DNA of 64,000 bases from Falsirhodobacter sp051195255 (lineage in GTDB: Bacteria; Pseudomonadota; Alphaproteobacteria; Rhodobacterales; Rhodobacteraceae), in assembly GCF_051195255.1 (NCBI RefSeq), contig NZ_JBNJLK010000010.1, positions 62,001 through 126,000 on the forward strand. Reading direction: 5' to 3'. The stretch's first letter is position 1. Each line of letters starts with the position of its first letter. The translations under genes were made by a program, and so were the position numbers. The notes under the pieces were generated by a model. That model was not told where the DNA came from and searched no databases. It saw only the letters and a list, made by a program, of their open reading frames with translations. Positions 1 through 7,618 of the stretch are shown here, piece after piece.

Positions 1-578
1 ATCCCGATCACCGCATCCCCCGCCCCGCGCAGCAGCCCGTCCAGCACCGCCACGGCGATGCCCTTCAGATCGTCCGCCGGATGGTTCGGCTGTAACCGCG
101 TCGACAGGCGTCCCTTCAGGCCCAGCGTGTTGCGGAAGCGGGTCACGACCTCGGCCTTGCGGGCCACGCGGATCAGGTCCTGGTTGCGCATCAGCTTGGA
201 CACGGCGGCCACCATTTCCGGTGTCAGGCCGCGGGCCACGGCGGTCAGGTCGGCGGTCGTGGTGGCGGGCGACAAGAGCCAGTCGCGCAGGCCCCCCACC
301 GTCATGGAGGCGACCGGCGCGAAGGCCGCGCGGTCATGGGCGTCGATGATCAGGCGCGTGACCTCGTCCACCTCGTAGGGGATCAGGGCGGTGGTCAGGA
401 ACTCCGCCAGCGGCAGGTCGGCCAGAACGTAGCGCGCGGCCACCCGTTCGGGCGCGGAGCGGGCGGCGATCCCCGCCAGCTGATCGCCCGAACGTTCCGG
501 GGTGGCGGCTGCCAGAACCTGCGCCAGCCCGTCGAAGACAAAGCATTCCCCCCCGACAATAGCGCGATACTGGGGCAT
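1..578 (-). CDS. eutB: Ethanolamine ammonia-lyase large subunit, N-terminal part (gene cut by window edge)
   Basis: EutB is the large catalytic subunit of the adenosylcobalamin-dependent enzyme that splits ethanolamine into acetaldehyde and ammonia together with EutC. Only about 192 N-terminal residues are present; the reading frame stays open to the left edge. The translated stretch carries segments typical of the family in the right order: YEVDEVTRLI, DAHDRAAFAPV, LMRNQDLI, then TRLQPNHPADD and GDAVIGI at the edge. The ATG at 578 has GGAAAGG about 7 nt upstream. eutC would be expected beyond the left edge. The next gene on the same strand is 163 bp upstream and not functionally related. Identification is from recognised family sequence; activity is inferred. 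Confidence 0.9.
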   Translation of the reverse strand, partial: MPQYRAIVGGECFVFDGLAQVLAAATPERSGDQLAGIAARSAPERVAARYVLADLPLAEFLTTALIPYEVDEVTRLIIDAHDRAAFAPVASMTVGGLRDWLLSPATTTADLTAVARGLTPEMVAAVSKLMRNQDLIRVARKAEVVTRFRNTLGLKGRLSTRLQPNHPADDLKGIAVAVLDGLLRGAGDAVIG

Positions 579-741
579 GAGGGGGCCTTTCCGAAACAGA
601 CAGGCCCCAGCCTAGGACCGGCCGGCGACGCCGACCAGTCCCACCGTCGCGCACCGTAGCGAAGCACAGGCCGAGGTCGCCGCCTGCCGCTTTTTCGGGC
701 CGTCCGCCGAAAACCTGACCGTCCCGCGAAGGTGGCCGATG

Positions 742-1833
742 TCAGCGCAGTTCGGCCAGATGGCCTGCGTCGAAACCCTGCACCTCTTGCCCCAGCCGCA
801 CCTTGCGGGCCCATTCGGCGTCCGAGATCAGGGCCCGTCCCACGGCGATCAGGTCGAACTCCTCCCGCTCCATCCGCGCGATCAGGTCGTCGAGGGGGGT
901 GTGGGCGGAGCTTTCGCCCCCGAACGCCGTCATGAAGTCGGAGTTCAGCCCGACCGACCCCACGCTGATCGTGGTGGCGCCCGTCAGCTTCTTCGCCCAG
1001 CCAGCGAAGTTCAGCACCGGGTCCAGATCGGCGAATTCCGGTTCCCAGAACCGGCGTTGCGAACAATGGAGCACGTCGACCCCCGCCTCCACCAGCGGCA
1101 AAAGCCAGTCCGTCATCTCGTCCGGGGTGGCGGCAAGGCGGGCGGCGTAGTCCTGCTGCTTCCACTGGCTGACGCGCAGGATCACGGGAAAGTCGGGGCC
1201 CACGGCGGCGCGGACGGCGCGAACGGCCTCGGCGGCGAAGCGGGACCGTTCGCGGATCGTGGCGCCCCCGAAGACGTCGCCGCGCGTGTTGGTTTCCCCC
1301 CAGAAGAACTGGTCGATCAGGTAGCCATGCGCGCCGTGCAGTTCCACCACGTCAAAGCCCGTGGCCTTGGCCGCCGCGGCCGCCTTGGCAAAGGCCGCCA
1401 CGGTGTCGGCGATGTCTTCCTCGGTCATGGAAACGCCGCGCGGATCGGCCGGACCCACAAGGGCCGAAGGGCTTTCCACGGGGGCCTCGGGCTCCCACTC
1501 CCCCGCCCGCGTCGATCCGGTGTGCCACACCTGCGGGCCGATCCGGCCGCCGGCACCATGCACGGCCTCCACCACCTCGGCCCAGCCCGAAAGGGCCGTG
1601 TCGCCGTGGAAGAAGGGGATGCCCGGCAGGTTGCGCGCGGCCGGTCGGTCGATCACGGTGCCTTCGGTCAGGATCAGGCCCACCTCCCCTTCGGCGCGCT
1701 TGCGGTAATAATCTGCCTGTGCCGCGCCGGGGATGCCCTTGGGGGCCATGTTCCGGGTCATGGGCGCCATGACGATGCGGTTCGGCAGGGTCAGACCCTT
1801 CAGGGTGAAGGGCTGAAAAAGGGCGGTGGACAT
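742..1833 (-). CDS. NADH:flavin oxidoreductase, Old Yellow Enzyme family
   Basis: FMN-dependent ene-reductase of the Old Yellow Enzyme family, 363 residues, cytosolic. The TIM-barrel signatures are visible: LPNRIVMAPMTRN near the N-terminus, VWHTG near residue 102, HGAHGYLIDQFFW near residue 166 (active-site His pair of the family) and a C-terminal phosphate-binding segment FDLIAVGRALISD. Such enzymes reduce activated C=C bonds or nitro compounds with NAD(P)H; the physiological substrate is unknown. I chose the ATG at 1833 (MSTALFQPF) rather than the upstream in-frame ATG at 1890, because GAAGGATAAAG precedes it and the longer form would run through the operator. It is divergent from an HxlR regulator, the usual arrangement for electrophile-induced OYE genes. 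Confidence 0.88.
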   Translation of the reverse strand: MSTALFQPFTLKGLTLPNRIVMAPMTRNMAPKGIPGAAQADYYRKRAEGEVGLILTEGTVIDRPAARNLPGIPFFHGDTALSGWAEVVEAVHGAGGRIGPQVWHTGSTRAGEWEPEAPVESPSALVGPADPRGVSMTEEDIADTVAAFAKAAAAAKATGFDVVELHGAHGYLIDQFFWGETNTRGDVFGGATIRERSRFAAEAVRAVRAAVGPDFPVILRVSQWKQQDYAARLAATPDEMTDWLLPLVEAGVDVLHCSQRRFWEPEFADLDPVLNFAGWAKKLTGATTISVGSVGLNSDFMTAFGGESSAHTPLDDLIARMEREEFDLIAVGRALISDAEWARKVRLGQEVQGFDAGHLAELR

Positions 1834-1864
1834 GGCTTTATCCTTCTGGTGATGTCGGATGCTA

Positions 1865-1899
1865 GGTATAGGTTGAACACCTGGTGTCAATCGGATACC
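1865..1899. promoter_or_regulatory. Palindromic operator between OYE gene and HxlR regulator
   Basis: Two 17-bp arms, 1865-1881 and 1883-1899, are inverted repeats with 12 of 17 positions matching; the conserved ends are GGTAT...ACACC. On the minus strand TTGACA (1890-1885) inside the palindrome can serve as a -35 element for the OYE gene. A large imperfect palindrome in a divergent HxlR/oxidoreductase gap is the expected autoregulatory operator; binding itself is inference. Confidence 0.55.
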
Positions 1900-1930
1900 T
1901 TCGCCTCACCAGGTTACCCGGAGGATACCC

Positions 1931-2311
1931 ATGGACGGCGCCACCCGCTTTTCCGTCGATTGCCCCAGCCGGTTGCTGTTCGAACAGATCGCCGACAAGT
2001 GGTCGATGATGATCCTGACCGTGCTGAACGAACGGCCCACACGCTTCAACGAGCTGAAGCGGCGGCTGGAAGGGGTGTCTCAGAAATCCCTCAGCCAGAC
2101 GCTGCGGCGGCTGGAGCGCAACGGCCTGATCACGCGCAAGGTGCTGCACACGACGCCGGTCGCGGTGGAATACGCGCTCAGCCCGCTGGGCGTCACGCTG
2201 CTGATGCCGTTCCGCGCGCTGTACGGCTGGACCTGCGAGAACATGGCCGCGGTGGAGGCGGCGCGGGAGGCGTTCGACCGGCGTCTTGCCGCAGAACCCT
2301 TCTTGGCCTGA
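1931..2311 (+). CDS. HxlR-family transcriptional regulator
   Basis: Winged-helix regulator of the HxlR family, 126 residues, the usual length for this family. Visible features: the N-terminal Cys in the segment DCPSRLLFEQIADKWS, LNERPTRFNELKRRLEGV (recognition helix region), SQKSLSQTLRRLERNGLI and the wing residues around TTPVAVEYALSPLG. In related regulators such as HypR, YodB and QorR an N-terminal Cys senses quinones, diamide or hypochlorite; Cys14 here sits at that position. The gene is divergent from an Old Yellow Enzyme gene and shares a palindrome with it, so it is the likely repressor of that gene. AGGAT precedes the ATG by about 6 nt. Confidence 0.88.
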   Translation: MDGATRFSVDCPSRLLFEQIADKWSMMILTVLNERPTRFNELKRRLEGVSQKSLSQTLRRLERNGLITRKVLHTTPVAVEYALSPLGVTLLMPFRALYGWTCENMAAVEAAREAFDRRLAAEPFLA

Positions 2312-2396
2312 AAAACGCGACGTGAGGGCGGGTGGTTGCGTGGGACTGGCTAATCGGCCGGTCAGCGACCATTCTTCCATGGGAAAGGAAAACAAG

Positions 2397-3359
2397 ATGA
2401 CCAATCCCTTCATTCGGCCCGACGTTGCGATCTTCCTGAAACAGCTTGAAGCGCAGGCGGCGGCGAGTGCCGGTGCGCCCCCTTCCCTGGACGCCACGCG
2501 CGCCGGCATGGAGGAGAAGTCAAGGCAGGCGGACCTGCCGGTCGGCGATCTGGCGCGGATCGAGGATCTGACCGCCAAGGGCCCGGACAGCCGCGCCATC
2601 GCCCTGCAGCTTTACGACGTCCGTCCCCAGCGGGAGGCGAGCCCGCTGGTCGTCTTCTATCACGGCGGCGGCTTCGTAACGGGCAGTCTGGCGACGCATG
2701 CGGCGATCTGCGCGCAGATCAGCCGCCTGCTGGACCTGCCGGTCGTCGCCGTGGATTACCGCCTTGCGCCCGAACACCCCTGGCCCGCCGCGCCCGACGA
2801 CGGCGAGGCCGCGACCCGTCATCTGGCGGAAGCCCGCGATCTTGGTTTCGTGGTGGAGGGGCTGTTCCTGTGCGGCGACAGCGCGGGCGGCAACCTTGCG
2901 CTGGTGACAGCACTGGCGCTGAAGGACCGTCCGGCGGCGGTGCCGGTTCTGGGGCAATGCCTGTTCTATCCGGTCGCCGACCTGAAAACCACCTACCCGT
3001 CCGAGGAGGCGTTCGGCCATGGCTACCTGCTGACGCGCGAGTTCATTCAGGGCATGATGCTGCAATACAAGCCGGACGTGTCGGATCCGCGCGCCTCGCC
3101 CCTGTTCGGCTCGCTGGAGGGGTTGGCCCCCACCGCCGTGGTGACGGCGGGGGTGGACCCGCTGCGCGATCAGGGGCGCGCGCTGGTGGCGGCGCTTGGC
3201 AAGGCCGGCGTGCCGCTGGCCTTCCACGAGGCGCGGGGCCTGATCCACGCCTTCCTGAATTTTCGGCGGGCGATCCCTTCCGCCTCGGCCGATCTGGAAC
3301 GGGGGCTGGCCCTGTTCCGCACGCTGGTGGCGGGATCGGTGCCGCGCCCGAAAAGGTAA
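2397..3359 (+). CDS. Alpha/beta hydrolase, hormone-sensitive-lipase-type esterase
   Basis: Carboxylesterase of the bacterial HSL (family IV) group, 320 residues, cytosolic. The oxyanion-hole motif HGGGF lies at residues 89-93, the nucleophile elbow GDSAG at 160-164 (Ser162), the acid DPLRDQG at Asp254 and the catalytic His in GLIHAF at His284, so the triad is complete. I chose the ATG at 2397, preceded by GGGAAAGGAAAAC, over the earlier in-frame ATG at 2286, which lies inside the HxlR gene. It starts 85 bp after the HxlR gene and may be part of the same response to small electrophilic or ester substrates. The natural substrate cannot be deduced. Confidence 0.88.
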   Translation: MTNPFIRPDVAIFLKQLEAQAAASAGAPPSLDATRAGMEEKSRQADLPVGDLARIEDLTAKGPDSRAIALQLYDVRPQREASPLVVFYHGGGFVTGSLATHAAICAQISRLLDLPVVAVDYRLAPEHPWPAAPDDGEAATRHLAEARDLGFVVEGLFLCGDSAGGNLALVTALALKDRPAAVPVLGQCLFYPVADLKTTYPSEEAFGHGYLLTREFIQGMMLQYKPDVSDPRASPLFGSLEGLAPTAVVTAGVDPLRDQGRALVAALGKAGVPLAFHEARGLIHAFLNFRRAIPSASADLERGLALFRTLVAGSVPRPKR

Positions 3360-3393
3360 GGCGGGTTGGGGGGGGCGGCACTCGGCCCCTTGT

Positions 3394-3700
3394 TCAGGCG
3401 CCGCGCGAGGCGGGCGGCGTCGGCACGTGCACGAAGCTGCGGTCGACATACAGCCGCGCGTGGCCGTCAAGGCGGACGCGGATGTCGATGACCTTTCTGA
3501 TCAGGACGTTGTGGGTTCCGACCTTGCGCGTGTCCTGCAACAGGCAGTCGAAGGACACGATCGCATCCTCCGGCGCCTGGTCGCCGGAAGGCATGTCGTG
3601 CCAGCGTGGGGGCATTGCGCGCCTCCCTGTCCGTCTCGCGCCCGGCGACAGGTCCGGCGAATGGTGCCTGCTCAGACGCGGCACGGCTTCCCTCCCGCTT
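3394..3700 (-). pseudogene. Remnant of flavin reductase (HpaC-like), C-terminal half only
   Basis: The C-terminal half of a flavin reductase of the HpaC/ActVB type is recognisable: DAIVSFDCLLQD, KVGTHNVLIRKVIDIRV and ARLYVDRSFVHVP, the segments that close the flavin-binding barrel. Upstream, similarity (QAPFAGPVAGRETDREA) continues in another frame, so there is a frameshift around 3600. The first ~80 residues with the nucleotide-binding part are missing. HpaC supplies FADH2 to the 4-hydroxyphenylacetate 3-hydroxylase HpaB; no hpaB is in the window. The remnant is head-to-head with a broken hpaR, so the pair looks like a decayed aromatic-degradation locus. Assignment to HpaC rather than another reductase of the family rests on the neighbour. 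Confidence 0.6.
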
Positions 3701-3701
3701 T

Positions 3702-3717
3702 GTTTGACGTGTTAAAC
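3702..3717. promoter_or_regulatory. Relict MarR/HpaR-type operator
   Basis: A 16-bp imperfect palindrome, GTTTGACGTGTTAAAC (12 of 16 positions symmetric), lies in the gap between the flavin reductase remnant and the broken hpaR. Its size and position fit a MarR-family operator in a divergent promoter. The flanking DNA (3697-3770) is noticeably AT-richer than its surroundings, as expected of promoter DNA. No functional gene is left on either side, so it is probably a fossil. Confidence 0.4.
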
Positions 3718-3780
3718 ACATCGCTGCTTGTCAACAGAATCCTTCACATGAAAAATATCCCTCGATAGGGAGCGCACGAG

Positions 3781-4236
3781 TTGATCGACGACGGATCCCG
3801 CCTTGCCGAAACGCGGCGAAGCCTGCCCATGGCGCTGCTGCGCGCCCGTGAGGCGGTCATGGGATGCTTTTCATGCTGAACACCCACGGGGTCACCGAAC
3901 AGCAATGGCGCGTGATCCGCGTGCTGGAGGAGTCGGGCACCGTCGTCGCCTCCGCCCTGTCGCGGATGGTGGCCAACCTTCCCCTTCGCTGACCCGCATT
4001 CTGCGCGCGCCGGAACTGCTTGGCGTCATCGCGCTGGCGCGGGATCGGAGCGACGGGCAGTGCCAGCAGATCACCCTGACCGACCAGGGCCGCGCGCTGA
4101 TGGCCAAGGCCACCTTGGAAAAGCGCCGCCATCTAGCGGCGCTGGAAGCCCGCATTGGGGCGTGGCGGATCGACCGGCTTCTGGACGAATTGGACGACAT
4201 GATCGCGCAGATCCGGCGCGTGGGCGACGGACGCCT
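3781..4236 (+). pseudogene. Broken MarR-family regulator resembling HpaR
   Basis: Three reading-frame pieces add up to a HpaR-like MarR regulator of homoprotocatechuate/4-hydroxyphenylacetate degradation. Piece 1 (3781-3872): TRRSLPMALLRAREAVM. Piece 2 (from ATG 3873): MLNTHGVTEQQWRVIRVLE through ALSRMVANL, ending in TGA near 3990. Piece 3: PSLTRILRAPELLGVIALARD, then QQITLTDQGRALMAKA, reading on past the natural end. The first break looks like a one-base loss near 3870, the second a shift or small loss near 3983. No single frame encodes the winged helix, so it cannot make a working repressor. Its tail abuts the 3' end of the converging response-regulator gene. Confidence 0.7.
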
Positions 4237-4592
4237 CAGGCGAAGCGGCGGACTTCTTCCAGAACCTGTTCTTCCAGATAAGGCTTTCCCAGGAACACCG
4301 CGCCTTCCGGGATCACCGCCCGGCTGACATGGCGGTGCCCCGAGGTGACGATGATCCCCACCGGCGGCCAGCCGTCCCGCACGCGTGACGCCAGCCACAG
4401 CCCGTCCTCCCCCGGCCCCAGATCCACGTCGGTGAAGATCACGCGGATCGACGGGCAGGTTTCCAGGATGCGGATCGCCATTTCCGAGGATCGGGCCCCG
4501 ATCGCCTCGAAGCCGGCGTCGTCCATCATGGCCAGCGCGGCCATCCGCAGGATCGGTTCGTCCTCGACAACGAGGATGGTAGGGTCAGACAT
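4236..4592 (-). CDS. Single-domain response regulator (receiver only)
   Basis: A stand-alone REC domain, 118 residues, with no output domain. The acidic pair is EDE at residues 10-12, the phosphoacceptor is Asp55 in FTDVDLG, Thr83 lies in IIVTSGH and Lys103 in FLGKPY, so all conserved phosphorylation residues are present. It follows the large HWE-type sensor kinase with a 15-bp gap and is surely co-transcribed with it. Single-domain receivers paired with HWE kinases act as phosphate sinks, as phosphorelay intermediates or by docking to other proteins. No terminator with a T-run was seen after the stop. Confidence 0.88.
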   Translation of the reverse strand: MSDPTILVVEDEPILRMAALAMMDDAGFEAIGARSSEMAIRILETCPSIRVIFTDVDLGPGEDGLWLASRVRDGWPPVGIIVTSGHRHVSRAVIPEGAVFLGKPYLEEQVLEEVRRFA

Positions 4593-4607
4593 GGGGCATC
4601 TTCCTCA

Positions 4608-7445
4608 TCACGACTGCCGCAACTCGGACAGGGGTGCCCGGATGGTCGCGACAAATCCTGATGGGTCATAACTCAGTTCCACCCCGCCGGTTCCGGTCAG
4701 ACCCATCTGGATGAGCCGGGATCCGAAGCCCTTGCGGGTCGGGGGATGCACCTCGGGGCCACCCGCCTCCTGCCAGACGACGACAAGATCCCGCTCCCCT
4801 TCGGACACGTCCTCGATGTGCCAGACGACGTGCAGGAGGCCCGCGTCCACCGAAAGGCAGCCGTACTTGACCGCGTTGGTGGCCAGTTCGTGCAGAAGCA
4901 TCGACAGGCTCAGCGTGCTGCGGGCGCCAAGGTCCACATCGGGGCCGCCGGTGCGAATCCGTTCGGGTCCGACCAGCGGGGCAAGGGTCGACTGGATGGT
5001 CTGGCGGATCGATCCCGCTTCCCAGTTGCGGTGCAGCAGCACGTCATGGGCGGCCGACAGGGCCTGCATCCGGCGCAGGAAGTCCTGAAGCGCGGTCTTG
5101 TCGGTGGCGGCCCGCAGCGTCTGGCTCGCGATGGCCTGCACCATCGACAGGCTGTTCTTCAACCGGTGCGACAGTTCGTGGTTCAGGACCGCCTGTTCCT
5201 TTTCCGCCCGCGCCGTGGCGAGTGCCGCGTAAAGACGGTCCGCGACGCGCCGCATGAAGTCGACTTCGCCGGCCGTCCAGTGGCGGGGCACGTTCTGGTG
5301 GACGTAGAGGGCGCCGATCAGCTCCTCCTGCCGCATCTGGGGGACGCTGATCTGCGCGGCGACACGGTTGGCAAGGTAATTGTCCAGATCGCCGGCCAGC
5401 TGCACCTCCGCGACGGCATCGTTCAGGACAAGAGGCTGCCCGGTTTCCAGCTGCGCCGTCGTGTCCTCGAAATCCGACAGTTCATAGCTGCCATAAAGGC
5501 GGCCCGCGCCCTCCGCCACGCACTCGCCGGTGACGATATAACGGCCTGCCCGGCGGTCCACGACGGCATAGCCGGCCCTTGTCGCATCCAGCGTCTTCAG
5601 CACGAGCCCACAGGCCAGCTCGATCATCTCCTCGGGGGTGATGGCGTGTCGCACGCTGTTGCCCAGATCCAGCAGCGCTTCCTGCCGAAGCGCGGCCATC
5701 TTCTTGTCTGTGATGTCCTGGACGGTTCCGCACATGGCGCGGATGCGGCCCGTGTCGTCGCGGATGAATTCGGCCCGGCGGGCGATCCAGCGCAGCTTGC
5801 CATCGTCCGCGCGGCGGATGCGGTACTCCACGTCGGATGGGGCGGTCCCCTCGGGGTGAAGGGCGTCCCGGGACGCAAGCTCGCGATCCTCGATCATGAC
5901 GATCTCCTGGAACAGGCGGGTGGAGGCGCGTTCCTGCGCCGGCACCCCGAAGATCCGAAAGAACTCTGAGGATCCCACGACCGTGGCGGTCGCGACGTCG
6001 ATCTCGAACGTGCCGACGCCGCCGGCTTCCTGCGCCAGCCGCGACCGCTGTTCCGCGTCGCGCAGCGCCCGCGCGTCGTCGGCGCGTTCGCGGGCCACCG
6101 ACAGAAAGCGCGCGATGGTCTGGAAGAAGGACAGCGCCTCCTCGTCGAAGCTGTTGACCTCGGCGCTGCCGAACGAGATGACGCCCACCGCCCGGTCCCG
6201 CACGCAGATCGGGAAGCCGGCATAGGCCCGCAGCCCTGTGGTCCGGGCGATCTGGTGGCGCGGTTCGCGCGTCACGTGCAGGTCGGACAGGACCAGCGGT
6301 TCCGCCGTTTCCGCGACGATCCCGCACAGCGGCACGTCAAAGGCCACGTTGTCCAGCGCCATGCGTGTTTCCTCGGCCACGCCGACCGAATGGCGCAGAA
6401 GAAGGTGCTGCCTGTCCGGGGCGATGTCGTAAAGATAGCACTGCTCGAACCCGATGGTGTCCGTGCCGCCTTCCAGAATGGGCCCCAGGGTGGCTGCGGG
6501 ATCGTCCGTGCTCAGCAGTGCGCTGGAAGCCTGGGACAGAAGCGACAGCCGCTGCGCCTGCCGGCGGGCATGCGTCCGGTCCCGCAGAATCTTGACATAG
6601 CCGACATGCTGGTCGGCGTCGTCCTTCAGCAGCATCATCTCGCCCAGGGCGAAGAAGCGCGAACCGTCCTTGCGCACGTGCCAGCGTTCGTCCGCCGCGC
6701 GCCCTTCGGCCCGCGCCGTCGCCATCTCCATGTCCGGAATGCCCACCGTCCGGTCGACGGAGTTGAAGATGATTGTTCCCGGCCGGCCCTGCATCTCGTG
6801 CTCGGTCCAGCCGAAGACGTTCTCGGCGCCCTGGTTCCAGGCGGTGACGTTGCCCGCCAGATCCAGCGACAGGATGGCGTAATCGACGGAACTGTCGATG
6901 ACCTGCCGGTGATGCGCGGCCAGACGCTGCGTGGCCGCAAGCGAAGCGCGAAGCTCCACCTGCGTCATCGCCTGCCGCGCCAGAAGACGCAGGGTGCGGA
7001 TCTGGTGGCTGTCCAGCTCCCGCGGCTTCTTGTCCAGAACGCAAACCGTGCCGATGGGGAAGCCGCCGCGCGTCTTCAGAAGGGCGCCCGCATAGAATCG
7101 CACCCCGTCGGTTCCGCGCACCAGCGGATTGGCGTCGAACCGCGGGTCCCGATGCGTGTCGGGCACGATCATCAGCCCGTCCGACAGCAGCGCCTTCCCG
7201 CAGAACGAGGTGTCGAGCGCGGTGTCGCACAGGGCCGGGCCGACCTGCGCCTTGAAGAACTGGCGGTGGGTGTCCACGAAGTTCACCAGCGCGATCGGGG
7301 CCTGACACACCTCGGCCGCGATGGCGGCGATGTCATTGAATTCATCCTCGGGTGGGGTGTCCAGTATCTCGTACTGGTGCAGCGCCAGAGAGCGCGCCTG
7401 TTCATCGAAGGGAAGTCGGGGCACATCAACAGCTTGGGGCGGCAT
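4608..7445 (-). CDS. Multi-sensor HWE-type histidine kinase (GAF-PAS-GAF-PAS-GAF)
   Basis: A 945-residue soluble sensor kinase with no membrane segment. Order of domains by eye: GAF (about 20-165, starting LHQYEILDTPPEDEFNDIAAIA), PAS/PAC (about 175-295), GAF (about 305-450), PAS/PAC (about 465-585), GAF (about 590-740), then the dimerisation/phosphoacceptor segment ELSHRLKNSL with His760, NWEAGS (the Trp-Glu of the HWE family) and the ATPase N-box LHELATNAVKYG. The first GAF with FVDTHRQFFKAQVG and SFCGKALL is the type common in light- or redox-linked kinases. No bilin-binding Cys position could be assigned with confidence. Likely partner: the receiver gene immediately downstream. The signal is unknown. 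Confidence 0.87.
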   Translation of the reverse strand: MPPQAVDVPRLPFDEQARSLALHQYEILDTPPEDEFNDIAAIAAEVCQAPIALVNFVDTHRQFFKAQVGPALCDTALDTSFCGKALLSDGLMIVPDTHRDPRFDANPLVRGTDGVRFYAGALLKTRGGFPIGTVCVLDKKPRELDSHQIRTLRLLARQAMTQVELRASLAATQRLAAHHRQVIDSSVDYAILSLDLAGNVTAWNQGAENVFGWTEHEMQGRPGTIIFNSVDRTVGIPDMEMATARAEGRAADERWHVRKDGSRFFALGEMMLLKDDADQHVGYVKILRDRTHARRQAQRLSLLSQASSALLSTDDPAATLGPILEGGTDTIGFEQCYLYDIAPDRQHLLLRHSVGVAEETRMALDNVAFDVPLCGIVAETAEPLVLSDLHVTREPRHQIARTTGLRAYAGFPICVRDRAVGVISFGSAEVNSFDEEALSFFQTIARFLSVARERADDARALRDAEQRSRLAQEAGGVGTFEIDVATATVVGSSEFFRIFGVPAQERASTRLFQEIVMIEDRELASRDALHPEGTAPSDVEYRIRRADDGKLRWIARRAEFIRDDTGRIRAMCGTVQDITDKKMAALRQEALLDLGNSVRHAITPEEMIELACGLVLKTLDATRAGYAVVDRRAGRYIVTGECVAEGAGRLYGSYELSDFEDTTAQLETGQPLVLNDAVAEVQLAGDLDNYLANRVAAQISVPQMRQEELIGALYVHQNVPRHWTAGEVDFMRRVADRLYAALATARAEKEQAVLNHELSHRLKNSLSMVQAIASQTLRAATDKTALQDFLRRMQALSAAHDVLLHRNWEAGSIRQTIQSTLAPLVGPERIRTGGPDVDLGARSTLSLSMLLHELATNAVKYGCLSVDAGLLHVVWHIEDVSEGERDLVVVWQEAGGPEVHPPTRKGFGSRLIQMGLTGTGGVELSYDPSGFVATIRAPLSELRQS

Positions 7446-7618
7446 GGAGACCTACGTTCCTCGGGACGGTTCCTTGTCTCATCATCCGTGGCCGGGGGCA
7501 AGGCGGTCGGGATCGGCGGATTGTCCCCGAACCGGCGTGCCGCGAAATCAGCGGGTTGCATCCGGGGGCGGAAGCGCCACAAAGCGGTGGCAACGCGCAA
7601 GACAGGGATACACACGCC

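Noticed and set aside
3394..3684. 96-codon minus-strand ORF as an intact small gene
   Set aside because: Only its last two thirds resemble flavin reductase and the rest of the protein continues in another frame, so it is treated as a pseudogene fragment.
4231..4241. CGCCTCAGGCG hairpin at the response-regulator 3' end as terminator
   Set aside because: A one-base loop cannot form a hairpin and no T-run follows.
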